Counted from the first letter of the stretch, positions 1 through 9,318 are shown. The stretch is 64,000 bases of DNA from Rhizobium sp. NXC14 (GCF_002117485.1 NZ_CP021030.1:1553001-1617000); one strand, 5' to 3'. Made by a program: numbers and translations. The notes: a model not told the origin generated them from the letters alone.

Positions 1-426
1 CTGTGGCGCGGCAGCGACAGCGAAAGAAGCGAGCCGCGTGGGCAGGGCGAAACCGGATCGATCCTGCAGCGTTATCGCCAGCTGGTCGAGGCCGGTTTCC
101 GCCAGCACCGGCCGATCAGCGATTATGCCGCGGAATTGGGCGTCACCGCCGACCGCCTGCATTCGATTTGTCAGAGGACGCTCGGCCGCTCGCCGATCCA
201 GCTTCTGCACGAGCGCGTGGTGCAGGAGGCAAAGCTGAGATTGGAGCGTTCGGCCCGCAACATCCAGGAAATCTCCGACAGCCTCGGCTTTCGCGACCCG
301 ACCTATTTCAGCCATTTCTTCAAGCGCAAAACCGGCCTTTCCCCCGCCGGCTACCGTGAGATCGCCCGTGCTTCCGCCGGCTCGGAAAACAGCATGCTTT
401 CCTCGGGTTATGCGGACTGGCCTTAG
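1..426 (+). CDS. AraC-family transcriptional regulator, C-terminal part (5' end outside window)
   Basis: The reading frame is open from base 1 to a TAG at 424-426, so only about 141 C-terminal residues are visible. They form the double helix-turn-helix DNA-binding domain of AraC/XylS regulators: a first HTH around ISDYAAELGVTADRLHSICQ, then the family signature IQEISDSLGFRDPTYFSHFF followed by KRKTGLSP. The ligand-binding N-terminal half is missing, so the inducer cannot be inferred from sequence. The gene converges on the MarR gene at 504-989. Its target is probably upstream, outside the window, although regulation of the aromatic-acid operon to the right is possible. A PobR-like role is only a guess from the aromatic context. 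Confidence 0.88.
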   Translation: MWRGSDSERSEPRGQGETGSILQRYRQLVEAGFRQHRPISDYAAELGVTADRLHSICQRTLGRSPIQLLHERVVQEAKLRLERSARNIQEISDSLGFRDPTYFSHFFKRKTGLSPAGYREIARASAGSENSMLSSGYADWP

Positions 427-503
427 GTTTGCGCGCATGGCATCGCCGGAGTTGCCAAGGCTCCTATGCTGCTCTGGCACGCCGGCAAAGGGCGGAGCAG
501 GTT

Positions 504-989
504 TCAGTCGCGCTTATATATCCGCTTCAGCGCAGCCAGCAGAGCATCCATTTCGTCGTGCGAAAAAAGGTCGATGAAACGCCGTTCGTGTGCATCGATC
601 AGCTTGCGCGCCTGCGCGAGCATGGCATGTCCCGCCATCGTCAGATGCAGTTCCTGACGGCGGCGGTCCGCCGCGGAAGGGCGGCGCTCGACGAAGCCGC
701 GAGCTGCCAGCCGGTTGACGAGAGCCATCATCGTTGCGCGGTCGGTGCCAAGCGTATTGGCCAAGTCGATCTGCGATGCGCCCGCATTGACTGCAAGGAG
801 TTCCATCACCGCGAGCTGTTTTTGCGTCAGCGCCAGCTCTTCCATGGTTCCAGCGAAGTCACGATAGATCGCGACATGCGCCATGCGCAGGTGAAAGCCG
901 AGGAGATCGCCAAGCCGGCCGACGTCGAGCAATGGCGTCGCCGGAGCATCCTCGCTCTCAAAATCATCCTTCGGTGGTTTTGCGGCCAT
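504..989 (-). CDS. MarR-family transcriptional regulator of the hydroxycinnamate operon (probable repressor)
   Basis: A winged-helix MarR protein of 161 residues. The core SQIDLANTLGTDRATMMALV is the HTH, followed by the wing RRPSAADRRRQELHLT. It is divergent from the hydroxycinnamoyl-CoA ligase gene. MarR proteins in this position (HcaR, FerC and CouR in other bacteria) repress hydroxycinnamate genes and release DNA on binding the CoA thioester, so the same role is inferred here. The frame extends to a TTG at 1010, but the ATG at 989 is preferred because a promoter (TTGACT, 17 bp, GGTTAT) would start transcription close to 1010. The likely operator is the palindrome at 1130-1144. Confidence 0.85.
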   Translation of the reverse strand: MAAKPPKDDFESEDAPATPLLDVGRLGDLLGFHLRMAHVAIYRDFAGTMEELALTQKQLAVMELLAVNAGASQIDLANTLGTDRATMMALVNRLAARGFVERRPSAADRRRQELHLTMAGHAMLAQARKLIDAHERRFIDLFSHDEMDALLAALKRIYKRD

Positions 990-1016
990 TATTCGTTCTC
1001 GCCCGGTCAAGGCGCC

Positions 1017-1045
1017 ATAACCATCAAAATCAGCAGCTTAGTCAA
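1017..1045 (-). promoter_or_regulatory. Candidate sigma70-type promoter for the MarR gene
   Basis: On the minus strand TTGACT (1045-1040) is separated by 17 bp from GGTTAT (1022-1017). The predicted start near 1010 supports translation from the ATG at 989. Not experimentally verified. Confidence 0.45.
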
Positions 1046-1129
1046 TATGCGCCCGAAGATTTCCCAGAGCTTGTCGGCGTAGACGGATTTGCTGCGAGCA
1101 GCCTCTTGCATCCTGCTCAAAAAATATTA

Positions 1130-1144
1130 GTATGTGTTACATAC
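1130..1144. promoter_or_regulatory. Palindromic operator candidate, GTATGT-GTT-ACATAC
   Basis: A perfect 6-bp inverted repeat with a 3-bp spacer lies in the divergent intergenic region, 31 bp before the start codon of the CoA ligase gene. It sits just downstream of an AT-rich stretch that could hold the -10 element. Size and position fit a MarR dimer site. Assignment to the neighbouring MarR protein is inference. Confidence 0.5.
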
Positions 1145-1174
1145 AAATTTGTCGGCCGCGGAGGAGCGGCTGGC

Positions 1175-2806
1175 ATGGGAGGAAAAATGGCGCATTCCCA
1201 TTCCGGAATGTCTTCGTTCGTCGATTGCGGACTGGTGGCGGATGATCCCATCCTTTACCGCGCCCGTGTCGCGCCGGATCGACAGGCCCTGTTCGAGATC
1301 GCCACCGGCCGGGAGCTTACCTATGCCGAGCTCGATATGCGGATCGCCCGATGCGCCGGTTTCCTCGATGTTATCCTCGGAGCACGCCAGGACGGGGCGC
1401 GGGTCGCTATGCTGGCGCGCAACTCGATCGATTCGATCGTGCTGGCTTTTGCCTGCCAGCGCGTCGGCGCCGTTTATGTGCCGCTTAACTGGCGTCTCGG
1501 CGCCGCCGAACTGCTGCCGATACTTGCCGATTGCGCGCCGGCGCTCCTGGTCCGCGACGAGGAGTTTTCGGAAGTTGTGGCAAGCCTCGCAGATGTCGAT
1601 CCTGGCATGGCGGTGATCTCCACGGCAGATGGCACGGCCGGGCTTTCGGCCCGCATCGAGGCGAGCGCCTCCGCCGATCCGGTGTCCGGAGATGCCGATC
1701 GGGCGTGCGTCCTTCTCTACACCTCGGGCACGACAGGGCAGCCGAAGGGCGTAGTCATCACCGGCCGCAATGCTTTCTTTGCCGCCATCAATTTTTCCTT
1801 CGTCGGGGAAATCGGGCCGGCTTCGGTCGCTTTGTGCGATCTGCCGTTCTTCCACACGATCGGCCTGATCGCCGTGGCCCGCACCACATTGACGCTGGGC
1901 GGTACGCTCGTCATCTCCGACCGCTTCACCCCGGCGCGCACGCTGGCCGTCTTGCGTGAGCGCGCCGTCACCCATTATTTCGCCGTGCCGCAGATCGCCC
2001 TCGCTCTGCGCAACGATCCCGCCTACAGCGCCGCGGCTCTCTCTGGCCTGCATGCGCTCTTCGTCGGCGGCGCGCCGCTGACGCAGGCGCTGATCGAAAG
2101 CTATCTCGATGACGGCGTTGCGCTAGTCAACGGTTACGGCATGAGCGAGGCCGGAACGGTGCTGCATGTGCCGATCGACCGGCGCGCGGTGCAGGACAAT
2201 CCCGGCAGCGTCGGTCTTCCCGCACCATTGGTCGACATCCGCATTGTCGACGAGGGTGGCCACGACGTTGGCCGCGGCGAGATTGGCGAACTCTGGCTGC
2301 GTGGACCGGCGGTGACGCCGGGCTACTGGAACAAGCCTGCCGAAACCTTCGCCGCCTTCACCGATGGCTGGTACCGTACCGGCGATCTCGGCCGGCGCGA
2401 AGCAAACGGCTTCTATCGCATCGTCGACCGGCTGAAGGATATGTATATCAGCGGCGGTGAGAATGTTTATCCGGCCGAAGTCGAGGCCGTACTCGCAAGC
2501 CATCCCGATGTCCTCGACGTCGCGGTCGTCGGCATTCCCAATAACAGGTGGGGAGAATGTGGCGTCGCCTGTGTCGTGCTGCGGCCGGGCGCCGTGGTGA
2601 CGGGCGAGGCGATTGCTGGCCATTGCGCGGCGAGGCTCGCCGCCTTCAAGCGCCCGGCGCAGATCCTCTTCGTCGAAGCCGTTCCCCGCACCGCCTCCGG
2701 CAAGGTGCAGAAACATGTTCTGCGCCAGCTTCATGCCGACGAAACCCTTCAACGACAGGGCCCGATGAAACGGCCCTCGGCAATCACGCCGAAACCAATG
2801 GAGTGA
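1175..2806 (+). CDS. fcs: Hydroxycinnamate/feruloyl-CoA synthetase (acyl-adenylate-forming ligase)
   Basis: An ANL-superfamily ligase of 543 residues that should activate ferulate, p-coumarate or caffeate to the CoA thioester with ATP. Visible motifs in order are the phosphate-binding loop LLYTSGTTGQPKGVV, the adenylate motif NGYGMSEAGT, the hinge region YRTGDLGR, the motif DMYISGGENVYPAEVE, and the catalytic lysine in RTASGKVQK. The start at 1175 has GGAGGAG eight bases upstream. In-frame ATGs at 1187 and 1208 are alternatives, and upstream reading is noncoding promoter. It is first of four co-directional genes. Substrate choice rests on the adjacent hydratase-lyase and aldehyde dehydrogenase, because ligases of this class are hard to assign alone. 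Confidence 0.85.
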   Translation: MGGKMAHSHSGMSSFVDCGLVADDPILYRARVAPDRQALFEIATGRELTYAELDMRIARCAGFLDVILGARQDGARVAMLARNSIDSIVLAFACQRVGAVYVPLNWRLGAAELLPILADCAPALLVRDEEFSEVVASLADVDPGMAVISTADGTAGLSARIEASASADPVSGDADRACVLLYTSGTTGQPKGVVITGRNAFFAAINFSFVGEIGPASVALCDLPFFHTIGLIAVARTTLTLGGTLVISDRFTPARTLAVLRERAVTHYFAVPQIALALRNDPAYSAAALSGLHALFVGGAPLTQALIESYLDDGVALVNGYGMSEAGTVLHVPIDRRAVQDNPGSVGLPAPLVDIRIVDEGGHDVGRGEIGELWLRGPAVTPGYWNKPAETFAAFTDGWYRTGDLGRREANGFYRIVDRLKDMYISGGENVYPAEVEAVLASHPDVLDVAVVGIPNNRWGECGVACVVLRPGAVVTGEAIAGHCAARLAAFKRPAQILFVEAVPRTASGKVQKHVLRQLHADETLQRQGPMKRPSAITPKPME

Positions 2807-2810
2807 CCTC

Positions 2811-3632
2811 ATGACTGAAGACCAATCGCCGGTTCTGGTCGAATTCGATAACGGCATCGCTTTCGTGACCCTCAACCGACCGGAAAAGCGCAATGCGATG
2901 AATCCGGCCTTGAATGCACGGATGCTGGAGGTACTCGATGAGCTCGAGGGCGATGAGCGCTGTGGCGTGCTCGTCCTGCGCGGGGCCGGCGAGTCCTGGT
3001 CCGCCGGAATGGATCTCAAAGAATATTTTCGCGACAACGACGACAAGCCGCGCGATGCCACATTGAAGGCGCGGCGCCAATCCGGCGGCTGGTGGGGTCG
3101 GCTGATGTATTTCGAAAAGCCGACGATCGCCATGGTCAATGGCTGGTGCTTCGGCGGCGCCTTCACACCGCTCGTTTCCTGCGACCTTGCCATCGCTGCC
3201 GAGGAGGCAAATTTCGGCCTTTCCGAGATCAATTGGGGCATCTTGCCGGGTGGCAACGTCACGCGTGCGGTGGCCGAGGTGATGCGCCATCGCGACGCCC
3301 TCTACTACATCATGACCGGCGAACTCTTCGGCGGGCGCAAGGCTGCCGAAATGGGTCTCGTCAACGAGGCCGTGCCGCTCGCCGAACTCGAAACCCGGGT
3401 TCGCAAGATTTGCGCGAGCCTGCTCGAAAAGAACCCGGTGACGCTGAAGGCCGCCAAGGACACCTATAAGCGGGTGCGCAACCTGCCGTGGGATCTCGCC
3501 GACGATTACATCTACGCCAAGCTGGAGCAGATGCTGTTTCTCGACAAGACCAAGGGGCGCGACGAGGGACTGAAGCAGTTCCTCGACGACAAGACCTATC
3601 AGCCGGGACTCGGCGCCTACAGGCGCGGCTGA
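2811..3632 (+). CDS. ech: p-Hydroxycinnamoyl-CoA hydratase/lyase (feruloyl-CoA to vanillin)
   Basis: A crotonase-fold protein of 273 residues. It hydrates the side-chain double bond of feruloyl- or p-coumaroyl-CoA, then cleaves the product to vanillin or 4-hydroxybenzaldehyde plus acetyl-CoA. The sequence closely follows the Pseudomonas HCHL pattern: AFVTLNRPEKRNAM, the oxyanion segment SAGMDLKEYFR, MVNGWCFGGAF, and LSEINWGI carrying the catalytic Glu at about 139 and the Trp at about 142. The C-terminal half includes DDYIYAKLEQ and KQFLDDKTYQPGL, which are specific to this subfamily rather than ordinary enoyl-CoA hydratases. It starts 4 bp after the ligase stop, so translation is probably coupled. 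Confidence 0.9.
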   Translation: MTEDQSPVLVEFDNGIAFVTLNRPEKRNAMNPALNARMLEVLDELEGDERCGVLVLRGAGESWSAGMDLKEYFRDNDDKPRDATLKARRQSGGWWGRLMYFEKPTIAMVNGWCFGGAFTPLVSCDLAIAAEEANFGLSEINWGILPGGNVTRAVAEVMRHRDALYYIMTGELFGGRKAAEMGLVNEAVPLAELETRVRKICASLLEKNPVTLKAAKDTYKRVRNLPWDLADDYIYAKLEQMLFLDKTKGRDEGLKQFLDDKTYQPGLGAYRRG

Positions 3633-3663
3633 GGGCGCGGATTGATCTCGGGAGGAGGATAGA

Positions 3664-4770
3664 ATGAAGATCCATGCCGCGGTGGCGCGTGCGCCGCATA
3701 TGCCGTTTTCGCTGGAAAGGCTCGATCTGGAGGAGCCGCGCGAGGGGGAGATCCTCGTTCGCGTCATAGCGACCGGCGTTTGCCATACCGATATCGTCAT
3801 GCGCGACCAGTATTTGCCGGTGCCGCAGCCGGTCGTGCTCGGTCACGAGGGCGCCGGCATCGTCGAACGTGTCGGGCCGGGCGTTGCCAAGGTGGTCGCG
3901 GGCGATCACGTGGTCATGACCTTCAATTCCTGCGGTCATTGCCCGAGCTGCAACGATCACGAGGAAACCTACTGCCACGAGTTCTTCCCGCGCAACTTCT
4001 TCGGTGCGCGCGCCGACGGTTCGAGCGGGCTCTCATGCGAGGGAGAGCGGATTCATGGCAATATTTTCGGACAATCGTCCTTTGCAAGCCACGCGCTCTG
4101 CCATGAACGCAATATCGTGAAAGTGCCGAAAGATGCGGATCTGGCGCTGCTTGGCCCACTCGCCTGTGGTATCCAGACCGGCGCCGGCGCGGTGATGAAC
4201 GCGCTCGACATCGAGCCTGGAAAAATACTTGCAGTTTTCGGCATGGGCTCTGTTGGTCTGGCCGCCGTGATGGCGGCGCGGATCGTTGGTGCGTCACGGA
4301 TCATCGCCGTCGATGTCAACGAGAGGCGGCTGGCGCTTGCCGCCGAACTCGGGGCGACCGACATCGTCGACGGCAAGAAGATCGACGCGGTCGCCGCGAT
4401 CATGGCGCTGACCGGTGCTGGCGTCGACTATTCGATCGATGCCTCCGGCGTGCCGACCGTCATCGACCAATGCGTGCGGGTGTTGGCGCCGCGTGGCACA
4501 TGCGGCATCGTCGGGGCTCCGCCGCACGGGGCGACGTTGACGCTCGACCTCACCCACATCCTGTCCGGCGGACGCCGGGTGCGCGGCATCGTGGAGGGCG
4601 ATTCCAATCCCGACGTGCTGATCCCGCTATTGATCGACCTTCATCGCCAAGGGCGATTCCCGTTCGACAGGCTCGTCAGCTTCTACGATTTTGCCGACAT
4701 CAACCGGGCGGTGGAGGACTCGGAAAGAGGCATCGTGCTGAAACCGATCGTGCGCCAGCCTGCCGCCTGA
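3664..4770 (+). CDS. Zinc-dependent aryl-alcohol dehydrogenase (MDR family)
   Basis: A medium-chain dehydrogenase of 368 residues. The catalytic zinc site is suggested by GVCHTD (Cys about 40) and GHEGAG. A structural zinc loop CGHCPSC followed by a fourth cysteine in ETYCHEF is present, and the NAD-binding turn is GMGSVGLAAV. The pattern is that of benzyl/aryl-alcohol dehydrogenases (XylB type). In this operon it could interconvert vanillyl or coniferyl alcohol with the aldehyde, or scavenge aldehyde. A strong GGGAGGAGG precedes the ATG. The exact substrate is inferred from context only. Confidence 0.85.
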   Translation: MKIHAAVARAPHMPFSLERLDLEEPREGEILVRVIATGVCHTDIVMRDQYLPVPQPVVLGHEGAGIVERVGPGVAKVVAGDHVVMTFNSCGHCPSCNDHEETYCHEFFPRNFFGARADGSSGLSCEGERIHGNIFGQSSFASHALCHERNIVKVPKDADLALLGPLACGIQTGAGAVMNALDIEPGKILAVFGMGSVGLAAVMAARIVGASRIIAVDVNERRLALAAELGATDIVDGKKIDAVAAIMALTGAGVDYSIDASGVPTVIDQCVRVLAPRGTCGIVGAPPHGATLTLDLTHILSGGRRVRGIVEGDSNPDVLIPLLIDLHRQGRFPFDRLVSFYDFADINRAVEDSERGIVLKPIVRQPAA

Positions 4771-4791
4771 CATCGTTTTAGGGAGGAACCA

Positions 4792-6231
4792 ATGAACACC
4801 GTCACCCCAATCGCCACCGATACCAGTGCTGACACCATGAAGGCGCTGCTTGCCCGGCAAAGGGCATCTTTCCTTAAAGAGGGGCCGCCTGATATCGAGA
4901 CCCGCTTCGACCGCATCGACCGCGTCATCGCCCTTCTCGTCGATCACAAGGATGCGATTGCGGCGGCCCTCTCGGATGATTTCGGCAGCCGCAGCGTCGA
5001 GGCGAGCCTGCTTCTCGACGTCTTCACCTGCGTCGGTTCGCTCAAATATGCCAAGGCTCATCTTGCCGAATGGCTGAAGCCGGAGCAGCATGAGGCATTG
5101 TTCCCGGACGCTGTTGCCGAGGTAGTCTATCAGCCGAAGGGGGTGGTCGGCATCCTGAGCCCCTGGAATTTCCCGTATCAGCTCGCCCTTGCCCCGCTTG
5201 CCGGCATCCTCGCCGCCGGCAACCGCGCCATGATCAAACCGTCGGAGGTGACGCCGGCTTCGGCCGCGCTGATGGCGGAACTCGTTGCCCGCTCCTTCGA
5301 CGAAACGGAAATTGCGGTGGTGCAAGGCGGACCGGCGACCGGCACCGCTTTTACCTCGCTTGCCTTCGACCATCTGATCTTCACCGGCGGTACGGCGGTT
5401 GCCCATCAGGTCATGCGGGCGGCGGCGGAAAATCTGACGCCGCTGACGCTCGAGCTCGGGGGCAAGTCGCCCGTCATCGTCGGCCGTTCGGCCGATCTCG
5501 CAGACGCGGCGCGTCGGGTCATGACGGTCAAAACGCTGAACGCCGGCCAGATCTGTCTGGCCCCGGATCATGTCTACGTGCCCGAGGAAAGCGTTGAAGC
5601 CTTTGCCGAGCACGCCGTCGCGGCGGTCGGTGCGATGTATCCGACGCTGAAGGACAATCCTGACTACACCTCGATCGTCAATGCCCGTCACCATGCGCGC
5701 GTGCAGGGCCTGGTCGACGACGCCAGGGCCAAGGGCGCCCGCATCGTCGAAATCAATCCGGCAGGAGAGAACTTCTCGCAGCAACCGGCCCACCGCATGC
5801 CACCGACCCTGATTCTCGATCCCACCGACGATATGCGCGCGCTGCAGGAGGAAATCTTCGGACCGGTTCTGCCGGTTCTTCCCTATCGCGACGTCGCCGA
5901 CGTCATCGATCGCATCAACGCCCGGCCGCGCCCGCTCGCCCTTTATTACTTCAGCCAGGATGGCGAAGAGGAGCGCCGCGTTCTGGACAATACGATCTCA
6001 GGCGGCGTGACCATAAACGATTGCATGAGCCATGTTACGGCGGAAGGCCTGCCCTTCGGCGGCGTCGGTCATTCCGGCATGGGCGCCTATCACGGCAAAT
6101 TCGGTTTCCTCGCCTTCTCGCATCCGCGCGCCGTCTATCATCAGAGCAAGATGGTGGAGGCGGAACTTATGATGCGGCCGCCCTTCGGCGAGGCGATGCG
6201 CGCCTTTCTGGCCGAAGCGATCTGCAAGTAA
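4792..6231 (+). CDS. Aryl-aldehyde dehydrogenase (coniferyl-aldehyde / vanillin dehydrogenase type)
   Basis: An aldehyde dehydrogenase of 479 residues, last of the four-gene operon, with GGGAGGA before the ATG. It has the proton-acceptor Glu in TLELGGKSP, the catalytic Cys in NAGQICLAPD, and the cofactor segment PWNFPYQLALAP. The short N-terminus and the LAPDHVYVP context resemble coniferyl-aldehyde dehydrogenases (CalB). In the pathway it would oxidise vanillin or 4-hydroxybenzaldehyde to vanillate or 4-hydroxybenzoate, which feed the protocatechuate route. No demethylase or protocatechuate genes are in the window. Confidence 0.87.
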   Translation: MNTVTPIATDTSADTMKALLARQRASFLKEGPPDIETRFDRIDRVIALLVDHKDAIAAALSDDFGSRSVEASLLLDVFTCVGSLKYAKAHLAEWLKPEQHEALFPDAVAEVVYQPKGVVGILSPWNFPYQLALAPLAGILAAGNRAMIKPSEVTPASAALMAELVARSFDETEIAVVQGGPATGTAFTSLAFDHLIFTGGTAVAHQVMRAAAENLTPLTLELGGKSPVIVGRSADLADAARRVMTVKTLNAGQICLAPDHVYVPEESVEAFAEHAVAAVGAMYPTLKDNPDYTSIVNARHHARVQGLVDDARAKGARIVEINPAGENFSQQPAHRMPPTLILDPTDDMRALQEEIFGPVLPVLPYRDVADVIDRINARPRPLALYYFSQDGEEERRVLDNTISGGVTINDCMSHVTAEGLPFGGVGHSGMGAYHGKFGFLAFSHPRAVYHQSKMVEAELMMRPPFGEAMRAFLAEAICK

Positions 6232-6327
6232 AGCGCTCCTCATCAACCCAGCCGTCCGATCGCCTGTGCGAAGGGACGGCCTGCTACCTAAGGCACGTCC
6301 TTTGTGCATCCAAGAGGAGATGTGGCG

Positions 6328-7155
6328 CTAAAGGCTATTTGCGAGAAGGCAGAATTCTTCGACTGAGAGGGTCTCCGCCCGCCGCGCCGGATCGATTCCC
6401 GCCTTGATGAGCAGGCTCTCGCCGCCGAGTGGCTTCAGGCTCTGGCGCAGCATCTTGCGGCGCTGGCCGAAGGCGGCCTGCGTTACTTTTTCCAGATTGG
6501 CGATGGTGCACGGGATGGGGTTCGCCCTGGGGACAAGATGCACTACCGTCGAAGTCACCTTCGGCGGCGGTGTGAAGGCTTGCGGCGACACGTCGAAGGC
6601 CATGCGCGCCTCGGTCCGCCAGCCACAGAGCACGCCGAGACGGCCGTAATGGTCGTCGTCCTCGCCGGCAACGATCCGGGCGCCGACCTCCTTCTGGAAC
6701 ATCAGCGTCATCGATTGCCAGAATGGCGGCCAGGCCCTCGGCAGCAGCCAGTTGACCAGCAGCTGCGTACCGACATTGTAGGGCAGGTTGGCGATGATCT
6801 TGACGGGTCCTTCCGGCGCCAGTGACTCGAAATCCGTCTTCAGCGCATCGCCTTCGATCACCTCCAGTCGGCCGGGATAGTGGTCGGCGATCTCGGCAAG
6901 CGCCGGCAGGCAGCGCGCGTCCCGCTCGATGGCGATGACCTTCTTGGCGCCGAGCGCCAGAATCGCCCGGGTCAGCCCGCCGGGGCCGGGGCCGACCTCG
7001 AAAACGGTGGTCTCCTCGAGCGCGCCTGCGGTGCGGGCGACCTTCTGCGTGAGGTTGAGGTCGAGCAGGAAGTTCTGCCCGAGCGCCTTGCGCGCATCGA
7101 GGCCGTGACGCTGAATGACGTCGCGAAGCGGCGGCAGGCCATCGAGTGCTGCCAT
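6328..7155 (-). CDS. rsmA: 16S rRNA (adenine1518-N6/adenine1519-N6)-dimethyltransferase
   Basis: RsmA (KsgA) dimethylates two adjacent adenines near the 3' end of 16S rRNA during small-subunit assembly. The protein has 275 residues, normal for the family. The opening [17 protein letters not shown], the SAM-binding motif [15 protein letters not shown] and the catalytic NLPYNVGTQ are all visible. The start codon shares one base with the pdxA stop (TGATG), so the two are translationally coupled. It is the last gene of the lptF-to-rsmA operon and converges on the aldehyde dehydrogenase gene. Confidence 0.96.
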   Translation of the reverse strand: MAALDGLPPLRDVIQRHGLDARKALGQNFLLDLNLTQKVARTAGALEETTVFEVGPGPGGLTRAILALGAKKVIAIERDARCLPALAEIADHYPGRLEVIEGDALKTDFESLAPEGPVKIIANLPYNVGTQLLVNWLLPRAWPPFWQSMTLMFQKEVGARIVAGEDDDHYGRLGVLCGWRTEARMAFDVSPQAFTPPPKVTSTVVHLVPRANPIPCTIANLEKVTQAAFGQRRKMLRQSLKPLGGESLLIKAGIDPARRAETLSVEEFCLLANSL

Positions 7156-8183
7156 CAGCGGCGGCCTTCGGCGGTGCGGCCGAGCTGGGCGGCAAGCTTC
7201 AGTGCTGCAACCAGGCTCTGCTCGCGCGCCAGTCCCTTGCCGGCAATGCCGAAAGCGGTGCCGTGGTCCGGCGAGGTTCGCACGAAGGGAAGTCCGAGGG
7301 TCACGTTGACGCTGTCGTCGAAACCGAGTGCCTTGGCGGGGATCAGCGCTTGGTCGTGGTACATGCAGATGGCGACATCATATCGCGCCCGCGCATCGTC
7401 ATGGAACATCGTATCGGCGGGCAGGGGGCCGATCGCGTCGATACCCTCGTCACGCAGTTGCTCGATCGATGGACGGATGATGTCCTCATCCTCCGTGCCG
7501 ATCGCTCCGCCTTCACCAGCATGCGGGTTGAGGCCGGCGACGGCAAGGCGCGGCGCGTCGATACCGAAGCGCTGCCTGAGATCCGCATCGGCGATCCGGC
7601 AGGTTTCGATGATCAGTTCGCCGGTCAGTGCTTGCGGCACATCGCGGACAGGAATGTGGATGGTAACTGGAATGGCCCTCAGTTTAGGTCCCGACAACAT
7701 CATGACCGGCGTCACCGGCTTGCCGGTCGCCTTGGCGGCAAGATCGGCGAGAAATTCGGTATGGCCGGGAAACCGGAAACCCGCCTCGTAGAGCACGCCC
7801 TTGGCGATCGGATTGGTGACGACTGCGAGTGCCTCGCCGCCGATGACAAGCGAGACTGCTTTCTCGATCGCCGCGATCGTGCCCTTCGCCGTTGCCGCAT
7901 GCGGCTCGCCGGCCACCACCTGAATGCCGGCCGGCACGCTCATGACGGGCAGAGCATCGGCAAATATGCCGGTGGCCTCGCCGGCCGTGTCGACCTCACG
8001 TATGGAAACCGCCAGATTGAGCTGGCGGGCCCGTAGAGCCAAAACATCCGGATCGCCGATCAGGAAAAAAGGCGGAAGCCCGAGTTCACGCCGCCGGAGC
8101 CAAGCCGTCAGGGTGATATCCGGTCCGATGCCGGCGGGATCGCCCTGGCTCAGCGCAAGCGGTCGTGAGAAGGGTATCGCCAT
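7155..8183 (-). CDS. pdxA: 4-hydroxythreonine-4-phosphate dehydrogenase (pyridoxal phosphate synthesis)
   Basis: PdxA oxidises 4-phosphohydroxy-L-threonine in the deoxyxylulose-5-phosphate-dependent vitamin B6 pathway. The 342-residue protein shows the usual order: [11 protein letters not shown] at the N-terminus, metal and substrate residues around [11 protein letters not shown], then [16 protein letters not shown] and [16 protein letters not shown]. It lies between the SurA-like gene (6-bp gap) and rsmA (1-bp overlap). This surA-pdxA-rsmA order is conserved widely in proteobacteria and supports the call. Confidence 0.95.
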   Translation of the reverse strand: MAIPFSRPLALSQGDPAGIGPDITLTAWLRRRELGLPPFFLIGDPDVLALRARQLNLAVSIREVDTAGEATGIFADALPVMSVPAGIQVVAGEPHAATAKGTIAAIEKAVSLVIGGEALAVVTNPIAKGVLYEAGFRFPGHTEFLADLAAKATGKPVTPVMMLSGPKLRAIPVTIHIPVRDVPQALTGELIIETCRIADADLRQRFGIDAPRLAVAGLNPHAGEGGAIGTEDEDIIRPSIEQLRDEGIDAIGPLPADTMFHDDARARYDVAICMYHDQALIPAKALGFDDSVNVTLGLPFVRTSPDHGTAFGIAGKGLAREQSLVAALKLAAQLGRTAEGRR

Positions 8184-8189
8184 CGTCGG

Positions 8190-9134
8190 TCAGCGATAGG
8201 CGATCTGCGCTTTCTTGCGCAGTTCGTCCAGGTATTTCTTGCTGTTTTCGTTTTCCGGTGGGCCGTTCTTGCCGGCCTTGGACTTGTCGAGATCCTCCTG
8301 GCGGAAGACCATTTCGGCGGCCTGGTCGTCGGAGACCTGGCGCTGGCTGCAGATCGCCAGATATTCGACGCCCTTCTCGGTAACGCGGGTGCCTGTCGTG
8401 TTGCCCTTGGCCTGCTCGACCAGAGGTTTCCAATCCGGCGGGATCTCGGGAGCAAGCATGCGACCGAGATCGCGCACGGAAACATCGCGCATCGTTGCGG
8501 CAAAGGTCTTTGCCTGATCGCAGCCGGGGAATTTCGAGCGCGATGCCTCGGCCTCGCCCTTGCGCTTACCGGTGATGGCGCCGCGCTTGGCCTCAGGAAT
8601 GACGAAGATGATCTGCTGCAGCATATATTCCGTCGTCACCGGCTTTTGCTTGTTGTTCTGCATCATGCGCGAGACCAGATCATAATTCGACAGCCGCGAG
8701 GTCGAGCCGTAGCGCGCATTGACGACTCGCGGCCAGCTCATCTGCACGGCGATGAAGCCTTTGAAATGGTCGACGCCAACGCCGGCGCGATCGAGGATCT
8801 GCGACATCTGTTCGACGGAAAGTTTGTTGCCGGCCGAAAAGCGTGCGAAAGACGCATCGACGTCCTGCTGCGAAACCGACATATGGACGCGGGCGACCTC
8901 CTGGCGCTTGAGCGTCTCGTCGATCAATTGCTCCGTGGCGGTCTTGGCGTCGGCCTTGGTATGCTGCAGGCGCAGGAAGGCCTGACGCTTGGCGACGTCG
9001 CCGCTGGTAATGGCTGTGCCGTTCACCACGGCCTGGACTCCGCTTGCCGCAAGCGCGGGGCCGGCAAGGCCCGTCAGCAAGGCAATCGCTGCGCCGGCGA
9101 GAAAGGCGGTTATGGCTTTTTTCGCGTCAATCAT
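8190..9134 (-). CDS. SurA-like periplasmic chaperone
   Basis: A 314-residue exported protein: the signal peptide runs to about LTGLAGPALA, followed by a SurA-N-like helical chaperone region (VVNGTAITSGDVAKRQAFLR). The C-terminal half has only weak resemblance to a parvulin PPIase domain, so isomerase activity is doubtful. The ATG at 9134 has GGGAGG seven bases upstream, and an in-frame TTG at 9149 is less likely. The position directly after lptD and before pdxA supports an outer-membrane-protein folding role, plausibly including LptD itself. That partner is inferred. Confidence 0.82.
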   Translation of the reverse strand: MIDAKKAITAFLAGAAIALLTGLAGPALAASGVQAVVNGTAITSGDVAKRQAFLRLQHTKADAKTATEQLIDETLKRQEVARVHMSVSQQDVDASFARFSAGNKLSVEQMSQILDRAGVGVDHFKGFIAVQMSWPRVVNARYGSTSRLSNYDLVSRMMQNNKQKPVTTEYMLQQIIFVIPEAKRGAITGKRKGEAEASRSKFPGCDQAKTFAATMRDVSVRDLGRMLAPEIPPDWKPLVEQAKGNTTGTRVTEKGVEYLAICSQRQVSDDQAAEMVFRQEDLDKSKAGKNGPPENENSKKYLDELRKKAQIAYR

Positions 9135-9318
9135 CTGTTGACCTCCCAATAGCGCCGCGAGACTTTGATCGCGGCGTCCTTACCACAGTGCGAGACACGC
9201 GGAAATCGCTTCCATCGCGGCGCGAAACTCCTATGCCTCGGATATCGACTGGCGGCAATGTCCTGCACAGGCTTACGGCGAAAGAATGACTTGAGGCCAT
9301 GTTTACGCCGTCCGCCGG

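Noticed and set aside
932..1174. Upstream extension of the CoA ligase frame
   Set aside because: It runs through the MarR start and the operator region; GGAGGAG places the start at 1175.
1127..2053. Long antisense open frame (308 codons) opposite the CoA ligase gene
   Set aside because: It has no recognisable domains and mirrors the codon structure of the real gene; such frames are expected in GC-rich coding DNA.
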